From Tabrizicola piscis (GTDB lineage Bacteria; Pseudomonadota; Alphaproteobacteria; Rhodobacterales; Rhodobacteraceae): a stretch of DNA of 64,000 nt. Of the stretch, positions 32,708 to 41,917 are shown one piece after another (position 1 is the first letter of the stretch; each line of letters begins with the position of its first letter). A model generated the notes under the pieces. It saw only the letters and a list, made by a program, of their open reading frames with translations. It was not told where the DNA came from and did no database searches. The position numbers were made by a program, and so were the translations under genes. The DNA lies in the NCBI RefSeq assembly GCF_003940805.1, contig NZ_CP034328.1:1408001-1472000 (forward strand), given 5' to 3'.

Positions 32708-34666
32708 ATGACCCCCGAAAAGCCCTGGCTCTTCCGCACCTATGCCGGCCATTCCACCGCCGCCGCCTCAAACGCGCTTTACCGCACCAACCTGTCCAAG
32801 GGGCAAACCGGCCTTTCCGTCGCCTTCGACCTGCCAACCCAGACCGGCTACGACAGTGATGATCCCCGCTCTGCAGGTGAGGTCGGCAAGGTCGGCGTGC
32901 CCATCGCCCACCTTGGCGACATGCGGGCGCTGTTCCGGGACATCCCGCTGGAACAGATGAACACGTCGATGACGATCAACGCCACCGCGCCGTGGCTTCT
33001 GGCGCTCTACATCGCCGTGGCCGAAGAACAGGGCGCCGACACCACCCAACTGCAAGGCACTGTCCAGAACGACATCATCAAGGAATACCTCTCCCGCGGC
33101 ACCTATATCCTGCCGCCCGAACCGTCCTTGCGCCTCATCACCGACGTGGCCGCATATACCGGCCAGCACTTGCCCAAGTGGAACCCGATGAACGTCTGCA
33201 GCTACCACCTGCAAGAGGCCGGGGCCACGCCGGAACAGGAGCTTGCCTTCGCGCTCGCCACCGCCTGCGCGGTGCTGGATGATCTGAAAGTGAAAGTTTC
33301 CGCCGAACAATTCCCCGCAATGGCGGGAAGAATGTCGTTTTTTGTCAATGCCGGCATCCGCTTCGTGACCGAGCTTTGCAAGATGCGCGCCTTCACCGCC
33401 TTGTGGGACGAACTCCTCGAAACCCGCTACGGCATCACCGACCCGAAATTCCGCCGCTTCCGCTATGGCGTGCAGGTCAACTCCCTCGGCCTCACCGAAC
33501 AGCAGCCGGAAAACAACGTCACCCGCATCCTGATCGAGATGCTGGCCGTCACCCTGTCCAAATCCGCCCGCGCCCGCGCTGTCCAGCTTCCCGCCTGGAA
33601 TGAGGCGTTGGGCCTGCCCCGCCCATGGGATCAGCAATGGTCGCTGCGCATGCAGCAGGTTCTGGCCTATGAGACCGACCTTCTGGAATACGGCGACCTC
33701 TTCGACGGCAATCCCGCGATCGACCGCAAGGTCGAGGCCCTGAAGAAAGGTGCCCTTGAAGAACTCGCCCATATCGACGCGATGGGCGGCGCGGTCGCGG
33801 CCATTGCCTACATGAAATCCCGACTGGTCGAATCGAACGCGGACCGCATCGCCCGCATCGAATCCGGCCAGACCACGGTTGTCGGCGTGAACCGTTTCAC
33901 CACCTCCGAACCTTCGCCCCTGACCACCGGTGACGGCCTCATCATGCAGGCCGACCCAAAGGCCGAGGCTGACCAGTGCGCCCGCCTGATCCAATGGCGC
34001 AGCGACCGCGACCCTGCCATGGTCAAGGACGCCCTCAAGGCCCTGCGCCACGCGGCCCAGACTGGGGCGAACATCATGCCCGCCTCGATCCAATGCGCCA
34101 AGGCCGGCGTCACCACCGGCGAATGGGGCGCCGCGATGCGCGCGCTCTATGGCGAATATCGCGCCCCGACCGGCGTGTCGCAAAACCCCTCCAACCGCAC
34201 CGAAGGCCTTGAACCGGTGCGTGAGGCTGTCGCCCAGGTCGCCGCCAGGCTGGGCCATCCCTTGCGCCTTCTCCTTGGCAAGCCCGGCCTTGACGGCCAT
34301 TCCAACGGGGCCGAACAGATCGCCACCCGCGCCCGCGACTGCGGGATGGAGATCACCTATGACGGCATCCGCCTCACCCCGGCCGAAATCGTCGCCGCCG
34401 CCGCCGAAAAGCGCCCCGATGTCATCGGCCTGTCCATCCTGTCCGGCAGCCATCTGCCCCTGATCCGCGAAACGCTGCAGCTTCTGCAGGACGCGGGCCT
34501 GTCGCACACCCCCCTCGTCGTCGGCGGCATCATCCCGGACGAGGATGCGCTTGCCCTCTCCGCGATGGGAGTCGCGAAGGTCTACACGCCCAAGGATTTC
34601 CAGCTGAACCAGATCATGCTGGACCTTGCAGCCCTTGCCGATCCCGCACCCGTCGCGGCCGAATGA
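32708..34666 (+). CDS. ecm: Ethylmalonyl-CoA mutase
   Basis: A 652-aa adenosylcobalamin-dependent mutase converting ethylmalonyl-CoA to methylsuccinyl-CoA. The N-terminal TIM barrel (LSVAFDLPTQTGYDSDDP near residue 35, TMTINATA-like TSMTINATAPWLLALY near residue 85, QGTVQNDIIKEYLSRGTYI) is followed by the B12 domain with the DxHxxG-type motif GKPGLDGHSNGAEQIA near residue 535 and GGIIPDEDAL near the end. Length is slightly below methylmalonyl-CoA mutase, as known for Ecm. Location near ccr supports Ecm over methylmalonyl-CoA mutase. The start follows an AGGCTGAG site. Confidence 0.93.
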   Translation: MTPEKPWLFRTYAGHSTAAASNALYRTNLSKGQTGLSVAFDLPTQTGYDSDDPRSAGEVGKVGVPIAHLGDMRALFRDIPLEQMNTSMTINATAPWLLALYIAVAEEQGADTTQLQGTVQNDIIKEYLSRGTYILPPEPSLRLITDVAAYTGQHLPKWNPMNVCSYHLQEAGATPEQELAFALATACAVLDDLKVKVSAEQFPAMAGRMSFFVNAGIRFVTELCKMRAFTALWDELLETRYGITDPKFRRFRYGVQVNSLGLTEQQPENNVTRILIEMLAVTLSKSARARAVQLPAWNEALGLPRPWDQQWSLRMQQVLAYETDLLEYGDLFDGNPAIDRKVEALKKGALEELAHIDAMGGAVAAIAYMKSRLVESNADRIARIESGQTTVVGVNRFTTSEPSPLTTGDGLIMQADPKAEADQCARLIQWRSDRDPAMVKDALKALRHAAQTGANIMPASIQCAKAGVTTGEWGAAMRALYGEYRAPTGVSQNPSNRTEGLEPVREAVAQVAARLGHPLRLLLGKPGLDGHSNGAEQIATRARDCGMEITYDGIRLTPAEIVAAAAEKRPDVIGLSILSGSHLPLIRETLQLLQDAGLSHTPLVVGGIIPDEDALALSAMGVAKVYTPKDFQLNQIMLDLAALADPAPVAAE

Positions 34667-34745
34667 CCCTAAGGTTTTCCCGCCTTTTCCCGTGCCGCAT
34701 TGCGCCCTATCCCGAAGGCCAGACCGCCACCGGAAAGGCCAACCC

Positions 34746-35144
34746 ATGCTGCGCCCGCTTCTTCTTGCCCTGATCGCTTGCCCCGCAGCCGCGCAGGACG
34801 CCGCCTGGCCTGACGAATTCGCCGCAACCATCTCGGACTCGCAGTCGATGTGCGCCGACTTCGCCATCGCGCCTGAGGCCGTTACCCAGCGCGACCTGAA
34901 CGGTGACGGCACGCTGGACTGGGTGCTCGACACCGCCGGGTTTTCCTGCGCCGACAGCTACGGCACCTTCTGCGGCACCGGGGGCTGCGCGGTCGAGACG
35001 CTGATCGACGGCGTGAAGGGCTCGCTCCTCCTCCTCAGCTGGGACACGGTGACGGATGGCGGCACGACCTACCTCACCGCGCCGAACCGCTCCGGCGAAA
35101 CCGTCCGCTTCCTGTGGTCCGGCAACGAATGGCAACTGCAATGA
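34746..35144 (+). CDS. Secreted cysteine-containing hypothetical protein (first of a pair)
   Basis: A 132-aa protein with a short signal peptide (cleavage near AAAQD, residue 17). It contains a calcium-loop-like stretch, DLNGDGTLDWV near residue 50, and a GFSCADSYGTFCGTGGCAVE cysteine cluster near residue 65. The next gene encodes a related protein with the same cysteine spacing, and overlaps it as ATGA. No named family is recognised. Likely periplasmic with disulfides. Confidence 0.7.
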   Translation: MLRPLLLALIACPAAAQDAAWPDEFAATISDSQSMCADFAIAPEAVTQRDLNGDGTLDWVLDTAGFSCADSYGTFCGTGGCAVETLIDGVKGSLLLLSWDTVTDGGTTYLTAPNRSGETVRFLWSGNEWQLQ

Positions 35145-35584
35145 TCCGCGCGGGTATGGCCTTTGTCCTTGTCGCAGCACCGGCCTTTGCGGACGTTCCC
35201 CGCCCACCGGCCCTGCAGACCTTGCTGGACTACCACGCCACTGCCTGCACCGCGCAAGGCGGCGCGCTGGAAATCCCCGACGTTGCCATTGTCCCGGCCT
35301 TCCTTTTCGGCCCTGATGACCCTGCCCTTGTGCTGGACAGCCGCAAACTTTCCTGCACCGCCGCGCCCGCCATGTTCTGCGGCGACGGACTGGGATGTGA
35401 ACTGAACGTCTTCGTAGGTGCCGCCCAACACAGCCTTGTCGTACTTGACTGGTCGCTGATCCCGGATGACGACCGCCAGCTTTTGCAGGTCACCATCTCG
35501 GGCGAGCTGCTGAATACCCCGGAACCCGGCACTTTCCGCATGACTTGGGATGCGGCCACCTCGGCCCTGACGACGGTCGACTGA
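35141..35584 (+). CDS. Secreted cysteine-containing hypothetical protein (second of a pair)
   Basis: A 147-aa protein with a signal peptide (cleavage near AFA, residue 17). It carries KLSCTAAPAMFCGDGLGCEL, which lines up with the cysteine cluster of the preceding protein, followed by a hydrophobic beta-like segment (SLVVLDWSLI) at the same place as SLLLLSWDTV there. The two are therefore probable tandem duplicates, though the calcium-loop-like stretch is absent here. The start overlaps the previous stop (ATGA), showing co-translation. Function unknown. Confidence 0.7.
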   Translation: MIRAGMAFVLVAAPAFADVPRPPALQTLLDYHATACTAQGGALEIPDVAIVPAFLFGPDDPALVLDSRKLSCTAAPAMFCGDGLGCELNVFVGAAQHSLVVLDWSLIPDDDRQLLQVTISGELLNTPEPGTFRMTWDAATSALTTVD

Positions 35585-35656
35585 CCCCACTCCACCCCTT
35601 GCCAATCCAGCCTTGCCGCCGGATGAAGGGTGCAGAACCGACCAGAGGGGAACACC

Positions 35657-36361
35657 ATGACCGTCCACATCGGCGCCAAACCCGGCGAGATTGCCGAAAC
35701 CGTCCTGATGCCGGGCGACCCCTACCGCGCCCGATGGGCCGCACAGACCTTTCTGAAAGACGCGGTGCTGGTGAACGAGGTGCGGGGCATGCTGGGCTAC
35801 ACCGGCACCTGGAACGGCCACCGCGTCACGATCCACGGGTCGGGCATGGGGATGCCGTCGCTGTCGATCTATGCCAATGAACTGATCCGCGACTATGGCG
35901 CCAAGACGCTGATCCGCATCGGGTCAGCTGGTGCCCTGCCCGAACACGTCAAGGTCCGCGATGTGATTCTGGCGCAGACCTGCTCCACCCTCGGCTCCCC
36001 CTCGCGCGCGATCTTCCGCGAGCTGAACTTCGCCCCCTGCGCCGACTTCGGCCTTCTGTCCAAGGCCCATGCCGCCGCAATCGCCAAGGGGACCCCCACC
36101 CATGTCGGCGGGATCTATTCCTCGGACACCTTCTACGACGAACGGCCCGACCTTTGGAAAGAACTCACCCGCCACGGCTGCCTTGGCGTGGAAATGGAAG
36201 CGGCCGAGCTTTACATGGTCGCCGCCCGCCATGGCGCCCGCGCCCTCGCCATCCTTACCGTGTCCGACCACATCGCCACCGGCGAAGCCTTGCCATCTGA
36301 CCAACGTGAGCGGAGCTTTGGCGCAATGGTCGAGATTGCGCTGGAAGCCGCCTTTGCCTGA
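35657..36361 (+). CDS. deoD: Purine-nucleoside phosphorylase, DeoD type
   Basis: A 234-aa trimer-of-dimers type nucleoside phosphorylase that splits purine nucleosides with phosphate for salvage. Visible are MPGDPYRA near residue 20, the phosphate-binding GSGMGMPS near residue 63, RIGSAGAL near residue 86, [10 protein letters not shown] near residue 178 and the catalytic aspartate in TVSDH near residue 203. The ATG follows AGAGGGGA. It lies in a run of plus-strand genes with no other purine genes. Confidence 0.93.
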   Translation: MTVHIGAKPGEIAETVLMPGDPYRARWAAQTFLKDAVLVNEVRGMLGYTGTWNGHRVTIHGSGMGMPSLSIYANELIRDYGAKTLIRIGSAGALPEHVKVRDVILAQTCSTLGSPSRAIFRELNFAPCADFGLLSKAHAAAIAKGTPTHVGGIYSSDTFYDERPDLWKELTRHGCLGVEMEAAELYMVAARHGARALAILTVSDHIATGEALPSDQRERSFGAMVEIALEAAFA

Positions 36362-36480
36362 CCGTCAAAGGACGGCGGTCATCCCAAGCCCCAGGCTACC
36401 CTGTCCTTGGTTTTTCGCAAATCTGGGTTGCCCGCAAGGCCCTCGCCGGGTCAACTGTGCCCAACATGCAGGAGTCCGCC

Positions 36481-37803
36481 ATGTCCCACCTCAGCCCCCG
36501 CCCCTGGGTGCCCGCCGCTTGCGAAACCTTGGTCCAACGGATCGCCAGCGAAACCGCCGTCCCATCGGTGCAGATCGCCGACCGGATCGAAGCCCTGATC
36601 GCCGCGAACCTGCAAATCCACGATCAGGATTGCTTCAACCTCAACCCCGCGACCAACGTGATGAACCCACGGGCTGAGGCGGCGCTGGCGCGTGGCCTTG
36701 GCTCACGCCCATCGCTGGGCTACCCGGGCGACAAGTACGAAATGGGGCTTGAGGCGATTGAAGAGATCGAGGTCATCACCGCCGAACTCGCCGCCGAAAT
36801 CTTTCAGGCGCGCTACGCGGAAATCCGTGTCGGCTCGGGCGCGTTGGCCAACCTTTACGGCTTCATGGCGCTGGCGAAACCGGGTGACAGCATCATCGCC
36901 CCTCCCGGCAGCATCGGCGGCCATGTCACGCATCACGCCGCCGGGTGTGCCGGGCTTTACGGTCTGACCACCTACGCCGCCCCGATTGACGCGGATGGCT
37001 ATACCATTGATCTTGCAGCGCTCCACGACCTTGCCCACGCTGTCCGGCCAAAGATCATCACCGTGGGCGGCAGCCTGAACCTGTTTCCGCATCCGGTGGC
37101 AGAGGTCCGCAAGATCGCCGATCAGGTCGGCGCCAAGGTCCTGTTCGACGCCGCCCACCAATGCGGCATCATCGCTGGGCGCGTCTGGGCCAACCCGCTG
37201 ACCGAAGGCGCGCATCTGATGACGATGAGCACTTACAAATCCCTCGGCGGTCCCGCGGGGGGTCTGATCGTCACCAATGACGCCGCGATTGCGGAACGCC
37301 TTGACGCCATCGCCTTCCCCGGCCTTACCGCCAACTTCGACGCGGCCAAATCCGCGGCGCTAGCCCTCACGCTGCTTGACTGGCGGGACCATGGGCAGGC
37401 CTATGCGAAGATGATGGTCGATCTGGCCCGCGCGCTTGCCACCGAGCTTGCCAACCTTGGCCTTCCCGTCCATGCAGCAGACCAGGGTGCCACCACATCG
37501 CACCAGTTTGCGATTGAAGCCGCTGCCTTTGGCGGTGGCCAGGCCGCGTCCAAGACCCTGCGCAAGGCGGGTTTCCTTGCCTGCGGTATCGGCCTGCCGA
37601 TCCCCGACGTCCCGGGTGACATGAACGGCCTGCGCATCGGCACGCCGGAACTTGTCCGCCGTGGTGTCACCCCCGCCGACGCCAAGGCGCTGGCAAGCCT
37701 GATCGCGGAAGCGCTCCGCTCCAACGCCCCTGAAACCATCGCCCCCCGCACCCGCGCCCTGCGCGCCGGGTTCCAAGGCCTGCATTACATGACGGTCACA
37801 TGA
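36481..37803 (+). CDS. SHMT-fold PLP-dependent enzyme lacking key SHMT residues
   Basis: A 440-aa fold-type I PLP enzyme related to serine hydroxymethyltransferase. The Schiff-base lysine sits in STYKSLGGPAGG near residue 250, the cofactor Asp and stacking His in LFDAAHQCG near residue 230, and the carboxylate-binding Arg in GLRIGTPELVRRG near residue 390. However, the segment equivalent to E. coli KYAEGYPGKRYY reads RPSLGYPGDKYE, so the catalytic Tyr55, Glu57 and Tyr65 are Pro, Leu and Glu. It is unlikely to be the main GlyA and may be a folate-independent aldolase. The start follows AGGAG. The stop overlaps the aldo/keto reductase start (ATGA). Confidence 0.82.
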   Translation: MSHLSPRPWVPAACETLVQRIASETAVPSVQIADRIEALIAANLQIHDQDCFNLNPATNVMNPRAEAALARGLGSRPSLGYPGDKYEMGLEAIEEIEVITAELAAEIFQARYAEIRVGSGALANLYGFMALAKPGDSIIAPPGSIGGHVTHHAAGCAGLYGLTTYAAPIDADGYTIDLAALHDLAHAVRPKIITVGGSLNLFPHPVAEVRKIADQVGAKVLFDAAHQCGIIAGRVWANPLTEGAHLMTMSTYKSLGGPAGGLIVTNDAAIAERLDAIAFPGLTANFDAAKSAALALTLLDWRDHGQAYAKMMVDLARALATELANLGLPVHAADQGATTSHQFAIEAAAFGGGQAASKTLRKAGFLACGIGLPIPDVPGDMNGLRIGTPELVRRGVTPADAKALASLIAEALRSNAPETIAPRTRALRAGFQGLHYMTVT

Positions 37804-38783
37804 GAAAACGCCGCCTTGGCCTGATTGGCCCCGATGTCTCGGCCCTTGGGCTTGGTTGCCTGTCCTTCGGCGGCATGTTCGGCCCCACGACCGAGGCTGA
37901 AAGCCTGCGCACGCTGGATGCCGCCTGGGACCATGGGATCAATTTCCTTGATACCGCGAATGGTTACGGCAAAGGCGTCAGCGAAACCGTGATCGGCACA
38001 TGGCTGGCCAGCCGCGGGCACCGCCCGCACATCGCCACCAAGGCCGCCTTCACCGACGACCCGGCCCGACGGATCGACAACCGGCCGGAGCATCTGAGGG
38101 CCGAACTGGAAGGCTCGCTGAAACGGCTGGGGGTTGACCATGTCACCCTGTTCTACGCCCACCGGCATGATCCGCTGATCCCCGCCGAGGACCTTGCCGG
38201 AACCATGCAACGCCTTATTGGTGAAGGCAAAATCCTCGGCTACGGGCTGTCCGAGATTGCGCCCTATACGCTGGAGCGTGCCCATGCCGTGCATCCGGTC
38301 ATGGCGGTGCAGAATGAATATTCGCTATGGACCCGCCAGCCGGAACTGGGCCTGATCCAGCGCTGCATGGCGCTTGGGGTGGCCTTCGTGCCATTCTCAC
38401 CGCTGGCGCGCGGGGTGTTCGGCACCCCCATGGCCGATCCGTCGAATTTCCCGCCGGGTGAATTCCGCACCCGCATCCCCCGGTTCTATCCGGAAAACTG
38501 GCCGCACAACCTGATGAAACTGCAGGCATTCCACGCCTATGCCCATGACCACGGCTACACCCCCGCCGCCCTTGCCCTGGCCTGGCTTTTGGACCGTGCC
38601 GGCCACCTGATCCCGATCCCCGGCACCCGCAGCGCCAGCCATCTGGCCGATTGGGCCACCGCGCCCGAAATCGACCTGACCGACGAAGACCGTGAGGAGA
38701 TTGACCGCATCCTTCCCGTCGGCTGGGCCTGGGGCGACCGCTATGACGAGGCACAGACAGTGACGGTCGAACGCTACTCCTGA
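37800..38783 (+). CDS. Aldo/keto reductase
   Basis: A 327-aa NADPH-dependent TIM-barrel reductase. The tetrad is visible: Asp in NFLDTANGYG, Tyr in the same motif, Lys in HIATKAAF near residue 81 and His in YAHRHD near residue 118. The NADPH site appears as IPIPGTRSASHLADW near residue 280. It is translationally coupled to the SHMT-like gene, so both may handle one aldehyde or aldol compound. Its 3' end overlaps the convergent DUF1989 gene by 10 bases. Confidence 0.9.
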   Translation: MRKRRLGLIGPDVSALGLGCLSFGGMFGPTTEAESLRTLDAAWDHGINFLDTANGYGKGVSETVIGTWLASRGHRPHIATKAAFTDDPARRIDNRPEHLRAELEGSLKRLGVDHVTLFYAHRHDPLIPAEDLAGTMQRLIGEGKILGYGLSEIAPYTLERAHAVHPVMAVQNEYSLWTRQPELGLIQRCMALGVAFVPFSPLARGVFGTPMADPSNFPPGEFRTRIPRFYPENWPHNLMKLQAFHAYAHDHGYTPAALALAWLLDRAGHLIPIPGTRSASHLADWATAPEIDLTDEDREEIDRILPVGWAWGDRYDEAQTVTVERYS

Positions 38784-39640
38784 CCGTGGCTTCGGTCATA
38801 CCCGTTGCGCCTTGGCGGCTGCCACCCCTTGGCGGGCGCGGCTGGCCTGAACACCTGCACCAGCAGCGGGTGGCATGCCGCCGCATCCGAAGAATGTTCG
38901 GCAGAACAATCGCCGCCGGGGCAGGCTGACAGGGCCCCCAGAAGGTCAATTTCCGCCATGAATTCAAGGTAATCCCCGGGCCGCACCGGGCTGGCCTTCA
39001 TGAAATACTGCCCGGTGTCGCGGGTAAAGCCGGTGCACATGAAGACGTTCAGCACGTCATGCACATGCAGCTCCGCCGCATGAAGCGGCAGGCCGGTCCG
39101 GTCCGCAACCGCCCGGGTCAGATTGGAATGGCAGCAGTGGTGGTACTGGTCGCCACCCGACAGCAGCGCATGGGTATATGGGTCGCAGCGCGTGCCGATC
39201 ACGTCATGGACACTGCCACCAAAGGCATCGAAACCGTACCAGTCCAGCGTATCATCGGTGATCGTCGCCATCGGACGCAGATGGGGCAGGCAGGACCACA
39301 TCCGGTCGCCGGTCGAAAGATGCGTGCCATGCAGCGCCCGGGTCTTGCCGGAAAAGAACCGCTCACCCAGGCCATCAGCGGCAAAGAGGTTTAGGTCGCC
39401 GACCTGCGGACCTTCGACGCTGACGATGCGGAAGAAATGTCCCGCTGGCACCGAAAAACACCGCGCCTCACGCGGAGGGACCAGAACCTCCGCCGTCAGG
39501 GTCCACCCCTCCCGCGCGGCGCGATAGGCGGCAAGGTCAGGGGCCGGCAACCCCTCGACCGGGTAGCAGATGACCGGGGCCACCGCCTTGCGGGCGGGGC
39601 CATCTGATGGGGCGTTGTGGTCAGGTGCGACGGGCTTCAT
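38774..39640 (-). CDS. DUF1989 (urea carboxylase-associated) family protein
   Basis: A 288-aa protein of the DUF1989 family. Conserved segments are RIVSVEGPQVGDLN near residue 70, TRCDPYTHALLSGG and YHHCCHSNL near residues 150-170, NVFMCTGFTRDTGQYFM near residue 205, and PGDYLEFMAEIDLLGALSAC near residue 230, with several metal-binding-type Cys and His. Some DUF1989 proteins are subunits of carboxyguanidine deiminase, which always come in pairs with urea carboxylase-like genes. Here it stands alone next to sdhB, so that activity is not supported by context. Confidence 0.82.
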   Translation of the reverse strand: MKPVAPDHNAPSDGPARKAVAPVICYPVEGLPAPDLAAYRAAREGWTLTAEVLVPPREARCFSVPAGHFFRIVSVEGPQVGDLNLFAADGLGERFFSGKTRALHGTHLSTGDRMWSCLPHLRPMATITDDTLDWYGFDAFGGSVHDVIGTRCDPYTHALLSGGDQYHHCCHSNLTRAVADRTGLPLHAAELHVHDVLNVFMCTGFTRDTGQYFMKASPVRPGDYLEFMAEIDLLGALSACPGGDCSAEHSSDAAACHPLLVQVFRPAAPAKGWQPPRRNGYDRSHGQE

Positions 39641-39647
39641 CCCGCAA

Positions 39648-39678
39648 ACCTTGCGCCAAAATGGCCGCCGCGCAAGGT
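39648..39678 (-). terminator. Hairpin after sdhB
   Basis: Perfect 9-bp stem (ACCTTGCGC / GCGCAAGGT) with a 13-base loop, directly after the sdhB stop and before the next gene. Only two T residues follow, so it is a weak intrinsic terminator or an mRNA 3' stabiliser. Confidence 0.5.
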
Positions 39679-39680
39679 GG

Positions 39681-40457
39681 TTACACCACCCGCTCGACCA
39701 TCATCCCCTTGATCTCGGCAATCGCCTTGGCCGGGTTCAGCCCCTTCGGGCAAGTCTTGGCGCAGTTCATGATCGTGTGGCAGCGGTACAGCTTGAACGG
39801 ATCTTCCAGATCGTCCAGCCGTTCGCCCGTCGCCTCGTCCCGGCTGTCGATGATCCAGCGATACGCATGCAGCAGCGCCGCCGGCCCAAGGTAGCGGTCA
39901 CTGTTCCACCAGTAGGACGGGCAGGATGTCGAACAGCAGGCGCACATCACGCATTCATAAAGCCCGTCCAGCTTGGCGCGGTCGCCGATCGACTGCTTCC
40001 ATTCCTTGGCCGGGCGGTTCGTCTTCGTCTCAAGCCATGGCATGATGCTGGCATGCTGGGCGTAGAAATGCGTCAGGTCGGGGATCAGATCCTTGATCAC
40101 CGGCATATGCGGCAAGGGATAGATCTTCACATCGCCCTTCACCTCATCCAGCCCATAGATGCAGGCCAGCGTGTTGATCCCGTCGATGTTCATCGCACAA
40201 GACCCGCAGATGCCTTCTCGGCAAGACCGGCGGAAGGTCAGCGTCGGGTCAACTTCGGTCTTGATCTTGATCAGCGCGTCCAGAACCATCGGTCCGCAGC
40301 TGTCCATATCGACAAAGTAGGTATCCACCCGCGGGTTTTCCCCATCATCGGGGTTCCAGCGATAGACCTGAAACTTGCGGACGTTCTTCCCGTCAGGCTT
40401 TGGCCAGGTCTTGCCAGTGCGGATTTTCGAGTTCTTGGGCAGGGTGAACTGGACCAT
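39681..40457 (-). CDS. sdhB: Succinate dehydrogenase iron-sulfur subunit
   Basis: A 258-aa subunit carrying the three Fe-S clusters of complex II. The [2Fe-2S] motif is CREGICGSC near residue 70, [4Fe-4S] is [12 protein letters not shown] near residue 167, and [3Fe-4S] is [17 protein letters not shown] near residue 225. The start follows AAGGAACATCCC. It is the last gene of the sdh operon but is separated from sdhA by four unrelated genes, and closely follows the methyltransferase-like gene (11 bases). The hairpin after it marks the operon end. Confidence 0.96.
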   Translation of the reverse strand: MVQFTLPKNSKIRTGKTWPKPDGKNVRKFQVYRWNPDDGENPRVDTYFVDMDSCGPMVLDALIKIKTEVDPTLTFRRSCREGICGSCAMNIDGINTLACIYGLDEVKGDVKIYPLPHMPVIKDLIPDLTHFYAQHASIMPWLETKTNRPAKEWKQSIGDRAKLDGLYECVMCACCSTSCPSYWWNSDRYLGPAALLHAYRWIIDSRDEATGERLDDLEDPFKLYRCHTIMNCAKTCPKGLNPAKAIAEIKGMMVERVV

Positions 40458-40468
40458 GGGATGTTCCT

Positions 40469-41296
40469 TCAGGTACGGGCGGGCAGGTCGGCGACAAAGC
40501 GAAAGCTGGACTGGATCTTGAAGGCCGAAAAGAACCGCTCCACGCCAAAGTCGGCCAGGCGGATGGGGCCCATTTCAGCAACAAAACGGTCATAAAGGTC
40601 GGGCAGTACGCGGTTTTCCGGGTTCAGACCACGGATCACGACAAGGCCGGTGGGCCAGGCGTCAAGGACGTTCACCTCAAGATCGGGGCGATGTTGCAGC
40701 ACCCACCACAGGACCTTCCAGACATCCCCGGTCCAGGATTTGCCTTCCGCGATCAGACTGTCGTCGCGTGTTTCCATTGTGTGGGTCGTCGGCAAGCAGT
40801 CATGCAGCGCGACACAGGCCCCGGGGGCGGCAGCCGCCTCGAAATTGATCAGGTCGCGCATCAGGAATTCGGCCAGATGCATCCCGTCAAGGAACCCGAA
40901 TTCTGGCCGGATCTCTTCACGCGTCAGAAACCCGCTGGCAAAGGCCGCGTCACTGGTCATCGCCAGAAAATGCATCCGGTAGCCGTTCACCGGGTGGGCC
41001 GGGAACCGCCTGAAGACCGGGTCGATCGCCACATAGTTCCGCTTCGCCAACGCAAGACTGCGGCCACTGCGCGACCCGACTTCAAGGTACCACTCCGGCT
41101 GCAACTTCAGGTGCATTTGCTGCAGCACGTCAATGTAATGGGGGCCGTCATTCACATGGAACGTATCCGGCGCAACGGGCAGGTCAGGCTGTGTTGCCCC
41201 GGTGGCGCGCATGCCCAGCGGTTGCAGGCGTCTCTCGATCCGCCTGCCCTGTGGCTTGCCACGCAGCCGATCCAGCATATCGCGCACGACGCTCAT
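40469..41296 (-). CDS. Class I SAM-dependent methyltransferase-like protein within the sdh operon
   Basis: A 275-aa protein with a Rossmann-type methyltransferase core: [16 protein letters not shown] near residue 70 (SAM site), then [17 protein letters not shown] near residue 135, and [10 protein letters not shown] near residue 160, as in the Methyltransf_24 group, which includes sugar- and glycan-linked methyltransferases. The start overlaps the stop of the preceding lipoprotein gene (ATGA), so it belongs to the operon. A link to succinate dehydrogenase assembly is not established; it may simply use the operon's expression. Confidence 0.75.
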   Translation of the reverse strand: MSVVRDMLDRLRGKPQGRRIERRLQPLGMRATGATQPDLPVAPDTFHVNDGPHYIDVLQQMHLKLQPEWYLEVGSRSGRSLALAKRNYVAIDPVFRRFPAHPVNGYRMHFLAMTSDAAFASGFLTREEIRPEFGFLDGMHLAEFLMRDLINFEAAAAPGACVALHDCLPTTHTMETRDDSLIAEGKSWTGDVWKVLWWVLQHRPDLEVNVLDAWPTGLVVIRGLNPENRVLPDLYDRFVAEMGPIRLADFGVERFFSAFKIQSSFRFVADLPART

Positions 41297-41583
41297 GATT
41301 TGTACCCCGGCATCTGGTAAAGCGGCCGGGTCGGAAGCTGGCCAGACCGCGCCACGACGCAATTTTCAAAAACGACTGCGGGGTCGCGCCCCGTAAGATA
41401 GTCCGTCGAAATGTCCAGCTCGATCCTGCTGGCTGCCCCTCCGTCCGAGGTCACGCCAACCGCCACCTGCCCCCGGGGCTGCTGCGCCAGCCGGGCGCGA
41501 TCCAGGCAAAGCTGTTCGGCATCGGCCACCGGAATCGGGCCGCAGGCAGCCAGCAATAGCACGGGGATCAACGCCGTTTTCAT
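41293..41583 (-). CDS. Small lipoprotein
   Basis: A 96-aa predicted lipoprotein: signal peptide with lipobox LAAC (cysteine at residue 14). The mature part contains SDGGAASRIELDISTDYLTGRDP and several cysteines (QLCLDRA, ENCVVARSG). No family recognised. It is one of three adjacent short lipoproteins between sdhA and sdhB, and its stop overlaps the methyltransferase-like gene. Confidence 0.7.
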   Translation of the reverse strand: MKTALIPVLLLAACGPIPVADAEQLCLDRARLAQQPRGQVAVGVTSDGGAASRIELDISTDYLTGRDPAVVFENCVVARSGQLPTRPLYQMPGYKS

Positions 41584-41587
41584 CGCC

Positions 41588-41917
41588 TTATGTCACCTGC
41601 GGCACGCCTGCCGCCGCAAAGCATGCCTGAGCGGCGGGGCGCAAGGCAATGTCGCGGATCGTGGCCTTGGTCGAGCTTCCGGCCTCAACCCCCACATCCC
41701 GCGCCAGCAGGCGCAGCTCATCCGGGCTGGCCGCGCTCAGGATACACTCCGTCGCCGTCTGCGCCGGGGCAGCGGGCATATCAAGGTTCACCACCGGGAA
41801 CACCACGGAAGACGCGGTACGCCGCACAGCCTTGTCGGCAAGTTCCCCGGGATCACAGGCCGAGACTGCCAGCACCGCGATCAGTGCCAAGGTCAGTTTT
41901 CGGTCAACTAGCAATAT
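41588..41917 (-). CDS. Small lipoprotein
   Basis: A predicted lipoprotein of about 109 aa: LVDRKLTLALIAVLAVSAC with lipobox VSAC, followed by a short acidic and Ala-rich domain with two further cysteines (TECILSA, AACFAAAG). The start is uncertain. A TTG at 41917 gives a clean signal peptide; an ATG 39 bases further up would add an unlikely Arg-rich extension inside the neighbouring gene. No known family. Confidence 0.6.
   Translation of the reverse strand: MLLVDRKLTLALIAVLAVSACDPGELADKAVRRTASSVVFPVVNLDMPAAPAQTATECILSAASPDELRLLARDVGVEAGSSTKATIRDIALRPAAQACFAAAGVPQVT

Noticed and set aside
38774..39640. Guanidine degradation locus
   Set aside because: Only one DUF1989 gene, with no urea carboxylase, second subunit or guanidine riboswitch nearby.
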